NCBI GenBank assembly: GCA_016873335.1
Contig: VGXN01000012.1
Location: forward strand, 1-38,134
Direction of reading: 5' to 3'
DNA length: 38,134 nt
DNA from: Phycisphaerae bacterium
Lineage (GTDB): Bacteria > Planctomycetota > Phycisphaerae > Phycisphaerales > SM1A02
Part shown: piece by piece, positions 31,907 to 38,134 of the stretch
How the letters are laid out: every line of letters begins with the position of its first letter
How positions within the stretch are numbered: position 1 is the first letter of the stretch
Translations under genes and position numbers: made by a program
Notes under the pieces: model-generated
What the model was told of the DNA's origin: nothing
The model's database searches: none
Seen by the model: only the letters and a program-made list of their open reading frames with translations

Positions 31907-33994
31907 ATGGTGGTGAACAAGAAGCGTCCGTTGTGGCGAAGTGTGTTGCTGGTCTGTGCTGTGGCGGTCATCGCTACGGTGCGTGTGCAAGGGCAGGGGG
32001 CGTTGCCTTCGCAGGATGGCGCATCGGGTGCGGGGGCTGCAAGCGCAGGACCTGCGCAGGCGACGCAGGTGCAAGGTCAGCAGATTCCGATGCCATGGCC
32101 AATGAAGATCGGGCTGCAGTCCTTTCAGGTGTCGATGCGATTGCCTGTGGTGGATCACGTGGTCCTCGTGCCTGATGCGGCGACCTACCTCGATGAGATC
32201 GGTCGGTGGGATCTCCGTGGTCGTTGGCCTGTGCTGATCGAGGACGCGAAGTATGCGCCCATGTTCGTTCGGGCGTTCAAGCCAGCGCGCGTCGTACGCC
32301 GTGCATCGGTTGGGAGTCTGCCCGCAGGTCGCGCCGAACGCGAGGCGTTGGCTCAGCAGGCGATCATGCACGCGTGGACGGTGCCCGGCAAGGACATGGC
32401 GCCGAAGACGCCCGCCGAGGCGTATGCAGCCGTTGGATTCCAGCCATTTGGTGCCGTGTTCGCGAGCATGGACGATCCCGCATGGACCGCCGCCGTCGCG
32501 CTGACCGCAGGACGCGGGCAGGCACCATTCTGGGTCAGCGGATCGCTCGGCCAGCCGAGCGACACGCTCGGTTCGGAACAGTATCGCACCCTCGCGCAGC
32601 AGGTGGAGGATGCGGTGCGTTCCACTGGACTTCCCTCGATGCAACTCGGCGATGCGATTGATGCGGTGACGATCTGCCTGTCGATGCCGCTCAAGGCGGA
32701 TCCTCCGCGCGGGAGCCGTGCGCAGGCGGTACCGCAGGGACTTCCATCGAAGCCTGGTGAACCCGTCGCGACGGTCGATGGACTGTGCCGAAACGAGGAT
32801 GGCAGCCGCTGGGCTGTCGCCTCGAACATCTTTGGCGACGAAGTGCGCAGCGCGTATGTGGCGATGAGCAGCCTGTTTCTCGCGCCGCGTTCCGCCTGGC
32901 TTGTCAACACATACGCGTCGGATGGCGACTGGGCGAAGTACGGACTGACGAACGCTGCATCGCTGCTTCGCACGGCGCAGTTCGATGTGTTTGAACTGTC
33001 GGGCGCGAAGGCGTCGGTGGTCGGTTGGCTGAACATGCTCATGAGCGGGTGCAAGGCGGAAGTGCTCTTCATGAACTCGATGGGGAACATGGACTTCTTC
33101 AAGATGTGGCAGGAAGTCGAGTGTTGGCCGGAGGATGTTCCCGTGCTGCACCATCCACTTGCGCTGCACCTCATCCACTCGTGGAGCATGACCAGTGCGC
33201 AGGCGCGCGAGACGGTCGGCGGGCGATGGTTGGAGAGCGGTACCTACGCGTATGCAGGGAGCGTGTACGAGCCCTATCTCGTCGCGTTCGTGCCGCCTGA
33301 AGTCGTCGCTGCGCGCGCAGCGGATCTGACGCCGTTCCTTGTGGCGAGCCGCTGGTTGGAGGGGCCGATCGATGCGACATGGCGCGTGACGCTCTTCGGT
33401 GATCCGCTGATGGTGCTGCCACCGCCTTCGCAGCCGCGACTACCGCGTGTGCCGCCGCCTGAACTGGATGCGGCGAAGGGAGAGAAGGATCTTCGCGCTG
33501 CGGCGCGTGCTTCTCTGGTTGCGGCGAAGGGATCAGGCGCTGCGGCGGACTATGCCGCGGCGATGTCCGATGTCGTGCGCGGTGGCGACGATGCGCTGGC
33601 GGTTCAATTGTGGGCACTGGTCTCGAGCCAGGGGGATGACGTTCGCGCGGCGTGCGCTTCATCGGCGCTCGGTCCGCTCTTCCGTGCGCGGGAGTCGGAT
33701 GCGTTTCTCAGCGCCTACAAGGCACTCGCATCGCCATCGCCCGTGGAGCAGGACATGCTGTGGCAACTGTGGACGCAGCAGCTCGGATCGATCAAGGATG
33801 CACAGACGCTTGCGTGGTTCGCGAAAGAGGTGCGACCTGTGCGACCCTTCGTGGATCTTGGTCGACTTGCCCCCGAAATCAAGCGGGTGAGTGGATCCAA
33901 TGCGGCGCTCGAAGCGGTGGGCGCCTGGCTGCTGAAGGAGCAGTCCGAGTCGAATCGAACGCGCCTCAAGGAACTGATGGCGAAGATTCCTTGA
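31907..33994 (+). CDS. Exported protein of unknown function, possible caspase-like fold
   Basis: The 695-residue protein has a signal peptide (KKRPLWRSVLLVCAVAVIATVRVQG) and an Ala/Gln/Pro-rich linker. The central part has ESGTYAYAGSVYEPYLVAF and RVTLFGDPLMVLPP, the type of sequence found in C25/gingipain-like and TIGR03790-type secreted proteins. LMSGCKAEVLFMNSMGN precedes it, but no clear His-Cys dyad is visible. A helical C-terminal part with Ala-rich stretches and no recognised domain follows. ATG 31907 begins the basic n-region; ATG 31862 would lie within glpD. It is 22 bp behind glpD and its 3' end overlaps the SGNH gene by 29 bp. The fold proposal is tentative. Confidence 0.55.
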   Translation: MVVNKKRPLWRSVLLVCAVAVIATVRVQGQGALPSQDGASGAGAASAGPAQATQVQGQQIPMPWPMKIGLQSFQVSMRLPVVDHVVLVPDAATYLDEIGRWDLRGRWPVLIEDAKYAPMFVRAFKPARVVRRASVGSLPAGRAEREALAQQAIMHAWTVPGKDMAPKTPAEAYAAVGFQPFGAVFASMDDPAWTAAVALTAGRGQAPFWVSGSLGQPSDTLGSEQYRTLAQQVEDAVRSTGLPSMQLGDAIDAVTICLSMPLKADPPRGSRAQAVPQGLPSKPGEPVATVDGLCRNEDGSRWAVASNIFGDEVRSAYVAMSSLFLAPRSAWLVNTYASDGDWAKYGLTNAASLLRTAQFDVFELSGAKASVVGWLNMLMSGCKAEVLFMNSMGNMDFFKMWQEVECWPEDVPVLHHPLALHLIHSWSMTSAQARETVGGRWLESGTYAYAGSVYEPYLVAFVPPEVVAARAADLTPFLVASRWLEGPIDATWRVTLFGDPLMVLPPPSQPRLPRVPPPELDAAKGEKDLRAAARASLVAAKGSGAAADYAAAMSDVVRGGDDALAVQLWALVSSQGDDVRAACASSALGPLFRARESDAFLSAYKALASPSPVEQDMLWQLWTQQLGSIKDAQTLAWFAKEVRPVRPFVDLGRLAPEIKRVSGSNAALEAVGAWLLKEQSESNRTRLKELMAKIP

Positions 33995-35042
33995 CGGGCT
34001 GGCGCGGCGGTTTCGCCGCCTTCGCCTCGAGGATCTTGCGGCGGATCTCGTCTGGGTCGAAACGGAACGGCGCGGGGGCATCCGAGTCGAACGCGCGCGC
34101 GATGTCGATGAGCGCGGACGCGATCGCGACCGTGCCGACGAAGGTCGGATGCAGCTGATCGTTCTGCAGCAGGGGAACGTCATGGGTGGGAGTCCACTCG
34201 CGTCCGCCGAGTTGCACGGGTCTTCGCTCGCGGAGTCCGACCTGCAATTCCGAGAGTGGAAGCAGTCGCGTGGACGGACGCTCGCGGACCCACGTTCGGA
34301 TGCGTTCATTCGCCTTGGCGATCGTCTCGACGTCGGGCACTTGCGCCTTCGAGAGCATGCGCCCGATCGACTCTCGCATGTCTGGGATGTCGCCGAGCAC
34401 GATCGGCGCCCCCGCATCGATGATCCGCTGCAACTGCTGCAGACCGCGTTCGAGATTCTCAAGTCGCTGCGCACCGTCGCGCATCGGTTCACCTTCGGCG
34501 TTCACGGTGCCATAGGCGAACCAGAAGAGGTAGTCGAGTGCGAGAACCAGTGTCGGCTGCGCATCGATCGCGCGGTCGACTTCGCTTCGGGCGACGGGAC
34601 CTGGGTTGGCGAAGAAGAACCCGCTGGTGAAGTGGCGTATGGTCGGAAGGGCACTCGCAGCGGTTGGTGTGGATGCATCTGGCGCAGCGGGAGTGGAACG
34701 TGTGCCGGCTTGCCGGAGGATTGCCGCGAGCGAAACGCTCACGGGTGGCGCGCGCCGTGGCTTCGCGGTGTCCGCGTTCTCGGGCTGCGCCTTCGGATCT
34801 GTTTCCGCTGGCGACTCGGTGGGGCGGATGAAAACGCCAAAGCCATCGGACGCGCTTGCGCCGATCACGACGATGCGCTCGTAGAGGTCGCGCTTCTCCG
34901 CCGCAGGCGCGCTCGCGGGGGGATCGGTGCGCGGCGTCTGCGCAGGAAGCGCGACGGCGATGGTCGCAGCAAAGGCGAGAGCAGACAGCGCGGCAGCGCG
35001 CCAAGGCGTGCGTGGAGCGGCATTCAAGGTGTGCCGTGTCAT
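33966..35042 (-). CDS. SGNH/GDSL-type hydrolase, exported
   Basis: The 358-residue protein has a signal peptide ([19 protein letters not shown]). The SGNH block I appears as [12 protein letters not shown], with the nucleophile Ser63 (GAS in place of GDS), and block V as [10 protein letters not shown], with Asp295 and His298. The middle part ([23 protein letters not shown]) fits the family's strands. Ester or acyl-chain hydrolysis in the periplasm is likely; the substrate is unknown. ATG 35042 overlaps the sucD stop by four bases. Confidence 0.8.
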   Translation of the reverse strand: MTRHTLNAAPRTPWRAAALSALAFAATIAVALPAQTPRTDPPASAPAAEKRDLYERIVVIGASASDGFGVFIRPTESPAETDPKAQPENADTAKPRRAPPVSVSLAAILRQAGTRSTPAAPDASTPTAASALPTIRHFTSGFFFANPGPVARSEVDRAIDAQPTLVLALDYLFWFAYGTVNAEGEPMRDGAQRLENLERGLQQLQRIIDAGAPIVLGDIPDMRESIGRMLSKAQVPDVETIAKANERIRTWVRERPSTRLLPLSELQVGLRERRPVQLGGREWTPTHDVPLLQNDQLHPTFVGTVAIASALIDIARAFDSDAPAPFRFDPDEIRRKILEAKAAKPPRQPVKESSPSVP

Positions 35043-35986
35043 GTGAGCGCGGGTGCGTTCCTCTGCAGTGCCTCTGCGGTGAGGCGCCCGATGTCCGCGG
35101 GGCTCTCCGCCACAATCGCGCCGCATGCGCGCAGTGCTTCGATCTTCGCCTGCGCTGTGTCTTCGGCACCACCGATGATCGCGCCGGCGTGTCCCATGCG
35201 TCTGCCGGGCGGTGCGGTGCGACCTGCGATGAAGGCGATGACGGGCTTGCGCGAATGAGCGCGGATCCAGCGGCCGCCGATGACTTCGGCGTTGCCGCCG
35301 ATCTCACCGATCATCACGATCGCATCGGTCTGCGGATCGGCTGCAAACAGTTCGAGCACATCGAGGAAGTCGAGTCCCTTCACAGGGTCACCGCCGATGC
35401 CGACACAAGTGCTCTGTCCGATGCCACGCGCCGAGCACTGCCAGACCGCTTCGTAGGTCAGCGTGCCCGATCGGCTGACGATGCCAACGGACTTGCCGCT
35501 CGGCGCATCGTCGCGGTGCGTGTGGATGTAGCCGGGCATGATGCCGATCTTGCAGCCGCCCGCGAAGCGCCCATCGGTGGTTTTGCGACCGGGGGTGATC
35601 ACGCCGGGGCAATTCGGTCCCACAAGCGTGACACCCGGATAGTGTTGGAGCATCGAGCGCACGCGGATCATGTCCTGCACCGGGATGCCTTCGGTGATCG
35701 CGCAGATGAGCGAAATGCCCGCGTCGGCCGCCTCCAAGATCGCATCGCCCGCGAGTGGCGGCGGCACGAAGATCATGGTCGCGTTCGCGTCGATCGCCTT
35801 CACCGCGTCGTGCACCGTGTCGAAGATCGGCAGTCCGTTCGGGTCGCGCTGCCCTCCCTTGCCGGGCGTGGTGCCGCCGACCATCTGTGTTCCGTAGTCG
35901 AGGCAGCCCTTGGTATGAAACGCGCCCGCTGCGCCCGTGATGCCCTGGCAAATCACGCGAGTATTGCCATCAATCAATATGGACAT
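35039..35986 (-). CDS. sucD: Succinate-CoA ligase subunit alpha
   Basis: The alpha subunit carries the phosphohistidine and the CoA site of the TCA enzyme. The 315-residue protein has [63 protein letters not shown] and the active His266 in [12 protein letters not shown]. sucC, usually directly upstream, is not here: the upstream neighbour is purM on the other strand. The SGNH hydrolase is translationally coupled behind it. Confidence 0.95.
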   Translation of the reverse strand: MSILIDGNTRVICQGITGAAGAFHTKGCLDYGTQMVGGTTPGKGGQRDPNGLPIFDTVHDAVKAIDANATMIFVPPPLAGDAILEAADAGISLICAITEGIPVQDMIRVRSMLQHYPGVTLVGPNCPGVITPGRKTTDGRFAGGCKIGIMPGYIHTHRDDAPSGKSVGIVSRSGTLTYEAVWQCSARGIGQSTCVGIGGDPVKGLDFLDVLELFAADPQTDAIVMIGEIGGNAEVIGGRWIRAHSRKPVIAFIAGRTAPPGRRMGHAGAIIGGAEDTAQAKIEALRACGAIVAESPADIGRLTAEALQRNAPALT

Positions 35987-36054
35987 GGGACGGAAGAGGA
36001 TAACGGCTGCCGCGCCCGTAGACCGATCCGCCCTGCATCGTGTGTAATGCGGTC

Positions 36055-37161
36055 ATGACGGCGATCCCAGCCCGCAAGGGCCTGACCTACCGCGATGCGG
36101 GTGTGAACATTGATGCGGGTGATGAGGTGGTCGAGCGGATCGGACCTGTGCTGAAGCGCACGCAGGATGCGCGCGTGCTCGGTCGGCATGGTGGATTCGC
36201 AGGGATGTTCCGCTTGGTGCGCCGCAAGGGGAGCGGCAAGGGTTCGCGTCGCTGGCGCAAGCCCGTCCTGGTCGGTTGCACGGATGGTGTCGGCACGAAA
36301 GTGCTGCTGGCGGTCGAGCGACGATCGTTCGCAGGCATCGGCATCGACTGCGTGGCGATGAATGTGAACGATCTCATCGTGCAAGGTGCGGAGCCGCTGT
36401 TCTTCCTCGATTATCTCGGGCTGTCGCGGCTGCAACCTGATGAGACGGCGCAACTGATCGAGAGCGTGGCGCGTGGCTGTGAGATCGCCGGATGTGCGCT
36501 GCTTGGCGGTGAGTGTGCGGAGATGCCCGACATCTACAAGCCCGGCGACTTCGACATTGCTGGCTTCTGCGTCGGCGTGCTCGAAGCGGACAGGATCATC
36601 GACCCCGACCGCGTGAAGCGCGGCGATGTGGTGATCGGGCTCGCCAGTTCGGGCGTTCACTCGAACGGCTACACGCTTGTGCGCCGCATCGTGCGAGATG
36701 CGGGGCTTGACCTCGGCGCTTCCTACCCGGAACTCGCAGCCAAAGAGGGACGCGAAGGCGCCACCACGCTCGCGGATGTGCTGCTCGAGCCGACGCGCAT
36801 TTATGCGCGCACGGTGCTCGATTTGCTTGACGATTCACGCCTTCGCAAGGCGATCACGGGGATGGCGCACATCACAGGGGGTGGGCTTCCCGGCAATGTG
36901 TGTCGAGCGTTGCCATCACACATGGATGTGGTGATCGATCCGAAGTCGTGGGAGCCGCCCACGATCTTCCCGTTCCTGCAGTGGCATGGACAGGTCGACA
37001 CCGAAGAGATGTTCCGCGTGTTCAACATGGGCATCGGCTACACGATCATTTGCCGCGCGGATGCGGCGCGGCGCGTTCTGAAGAGGCTGAACCGACTCGA
37101 GGAGAAGGCGTGGGTGATCGGCGAAGTCGTGAAGGGGAAGGGCGAGGCGCGGATCGGCTGA
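36055..37161 (+). CDS. purM: Phosphoribosylformylglycinamidine cyclo-ligase
   Basis: PurM closes the imidazole ring of AIR in purine synthesis using ATP. The 368-residue protein has LTYRDAGVNIDAGDEVVERI, LVGCTDGVGTKVLLA, VAMNVNDLIVQGAEPLFFLDY, LLGGECAEMPDIY, SSGVHSNGYTLVRRI, AHITGGGLPGNV and EMFRVFNMGIGY. A basic insertion (RRKGSGKGSRRWRK) sits in the N-terminal region before the TDGVG motif. ATG 36055 gives the normal family start. It is divergent from sucD (68 bp) and convergent with the arfB-like gene. Confidence 0.96.
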   Translation: MTAIPARKGLTYRDAGVNIDAGDEVVERIGPVLKRTQDARVLGRHGGFAGMFRLVRRKGSGKGSRRWRKPVLVGCTDGVGTKVLLAVERRSFAGIGIDCVAMNVNDLIVQGAEPLFFLDYLGLSRLQPDETAQLIESVARGCEIAGCALLGGECAEMPDIYKPGDFDIAGFCVGVLEADRIIDPDRVKRGDVVIGLASSGVHSNGYTLVRRIVRDAGLDLGASYPELAAKEGREGATTLADVLLEPTRIYARTVLDLLDDSRLRKAITGMAHITGGGLPGNVCRALPSHMDVVIDPKSWEPPTIFPFLQWHGQVDTEEMFRVFNMGIGYTIICRADAARRVLKRLNRLEEKAWVIGEVVKGKGEARIG

Positions 37162-37199
37162 TTCGCGTCGTGCACTCTGCACTCTCCCTGTCGCGCTCG

Positions 37200-37694
37200 T
37201 CAGCCCGCATCGCCACCGCGCATTCGCTTGCGCTGCGACTGGATGCGCTTGGTCTCGAGTCTGCGCTCGCGTGATGCCCGTGTTGGTTTCGTCTTTCGTC
37301 GGCGTTTCGGCGGGATGGCGCCCTGCAGCACGAGTAGGCGTAGGCGGTCGATGCACAGGTCATGGTTCGCGCGCTGTGAGCGGTGCTCGTCACAGGCGAA
37401 GAGGAGTTCTGCACCAGCGGGTGCGGGCGAACCATCGGGCGGCGCATCCGCACCAACGAGATGCGAAGCTGCGAGACGAGCGATCCGTGCGCGTGCCGCA
37501 TCGTCGATTCCCGCAATGTCGGCAAGTGCCACGCGCAACTGCGCGCGCGACTCGATCTTGTTCACATTCTGTCCGCCTGGGCCGCCCGATCGTGAGAAGG
37601 TGAATCGGAGATCGTGCGGGCGAACCCACGCGCGTGGACCGAGCGCGATGGCGTTCGGTGGTCGATCGGCTGGCGGTAGGCTCACGATGTGCAT
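37200..37694 (-). CDS. arfB: ArfB/ICT1-type peptidyl-tRNA hydrolase
   Basis: ArfB rescues stalled ribosomes by hydrolysing peptidyl-tRNA. The 164-residue protein has the GGQ loop in SRSGGPGGQNVNKIESR (GGQ at about 40-42) and a basic, flexible C-terminal tail (KRRRKTKPTRASRERRLET, then KRIQSQRKRMR) for the mRNA entry channel, with no codon-recognition domain. These features separate it from RF1/RF2. ATG 37694 gives the usual short N-terminus, though some 15 residues longer than E. coli YaeJ. Its first codons overlap the GTG start of the divergent neighbour. Confidence 0.85.
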   Translation of the reverse strand: MHIVSLPPADRPPNAIALGPRAWVRPHDLRFTFSRSGGPGGQNVNKIESRAQLRVALADIAGIDDAARARIARLAASHLVGADAPPDGSPAPAGAELLFACDEHRSQRANHDLCIDRLRLLVLQGAIPPKRRRKTKPTRASRERRLETKRIQSQRKRMRGGDAG

Positions 37695-38134
37695 TGGAGC
37701 AGCAAATCGTCGGTGCTGTCGGCTCTTCGTGCCCGCGCACATGCGGTCGCGCCTGCACTGGTGTGCGGCGGTTTCGCGGTCCCGCTGGCACATGCGCAGC
37801 AAGAGACGCAGGCTCCGCACGGGGCGCAGGCGCCATCCGATGCCGCGTTCAAGAGCGATGTGACCACGATGAACAGCGTGCCGCTGCTCGGACCGAAGGA
37901 AGATTCCGCGCTGCACATTGATTTTGCCCCGGCCGTATGGGCGGCGCGTGTTCGGGCAGACAGCGCGCTCGGTGGACCGACGTTCAGCGTCGATGGTGAC
38001 CTCGGGTTGAACGGCTACGAAGCGGCGTTCAATGGCGAGTTGGCGATCTCGTGGGATGAGTTCTGGCGTGTGCAACTGACGGGTTGGACCTTCTCGACCG
38101 ATGCTTCGATCACTTCCACGGTGTCCGGTGCATT
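37689..38134 (+). CDS. Secreted probable outer-membrane protein, 3' end cut by the window
   Basis: The frame opens after a TAG at 37677 and runs to the window end (148 full codons). GTG 37689 starts a signal peptide: a basic n-region (SSKSS...RARAH) and a hydrophobic core (VAPALVCGGFAVPL), with likely cleavage after AHA (before QQETQ). A Gln/Pro/Ala-rich linker follows. Next come alternating residues typical of beta-barrel strands (FSVDGDLGLNGYEAAFNGEL, DEFWRVQLTGWTFSTD). I do not recognise the family. It overlaps the arfB start by six bases, so both promoters must lie inside the opposite gene. The alternative ATG 37869 would lose the signal peptide. Confidence 0.6.
   Translation, partial: MHWSSKSSVLSALRARAHAVAPALVCGGFAVPLAHAQQETQAPHGAQAPSDAAFKSDVTTMNSVPLLGPKEDSALHIDFAPAVWAARVRADSALGGPTFSVDGDLGLNGYEAAFNGELAISWDEFWRVQLTGWTFSTDASITSTVSGA

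Noticed and set aside
37869-38134. Last gene starting at ATG 37869
   Set aside because: The same frame continues upstream with a well-formed signal peptide beginning at GTG 37689.

Overview
The window looks like a chromosomal segment of a GC-rich planctomycete, most likely of the class Phycisphaerae. This is inferred from gene content, not from a marker-tree search. The clues are a secreted FG-GAP protein that ends in paired DLNGDG (dockerin/EF-hand-like) repeats closing in LLGAWG/LLSNWG, cysteine-rich modules of the same secreted protein, an OprO/OprP-type porin, lipoprotein-like SUMF1 proteins, and a SGNH hydrolase of the GASxSDG type. I found no tRNA or rRNA genes, transposases, phage genes or CRISPR arrays. 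Coding density is very high: no gap without a gene exceeds about 230 bp, and neighbouring genes are often joined by ATGA or GTGA overlaps.

Region 1 (1-7.6 kb) is mainly envelope and secreted proteins. It holds two tandem SUMF1/FGE-like paralogues, a phosphate-selective-type porin, a transglutaminase-like protein (minus strand), a large secreted FG-GAP protein with two 43-residue Cys-rich modules and a dockerin-like tail, and a small DUF1476 protein resembling the alphaproteobacterial zeta inhibitor of F1-ATPase.

Region 2 (7.6-14.2 kb) starts with an isolated 79-residue two-helix membrane protein that has its own intrinsic terminator. A tight plus-strand operon follows: Gld-type ABC ATPase, ABC-2 permease, GldG-like protein, DUF4340 protein, an unrecognised 248-residue protein and a class I methyltransferase.

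Region 3 (14.1-24.4 kb) is the fatty-acid/phospholipid cluster. On the minus strand, in transcription order, are rpmF, plsX, fabH, fabD, a lipoprotein gene, then acpP, fabF, a GH15 glucanohydrolase-like gene and an M28 peptidase fused to a membrane domain. fabG lies in the middle of this series but on the opposite strand. It has no canonical start codon: the only sensible start is ATC, directly behind a perfect AAGGAGG.

Region 4 (24.5-38.1 kb) opens with rpsL and rpsG (S12 carries Arg88, a position linked to streptomycin resistance). Next come a DinB-like protein, a large secreted protein with an internal duplication, glpK, glpD and a secreted protein of unknown function. A minus-strand pair of sucD and a SGNH hydrolase, purM, arfB-like (minus) and the 5' part of a secreted probable outer-membrane protein gene complete the window. 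The last gene is cut by the window edge and its GTG start overlaps the arfB start.

Protein starts were re-chosen wherever an upstream in-frame codon was only an extension. All functional calls rest on motif recognition from the sequence; no database search was run.
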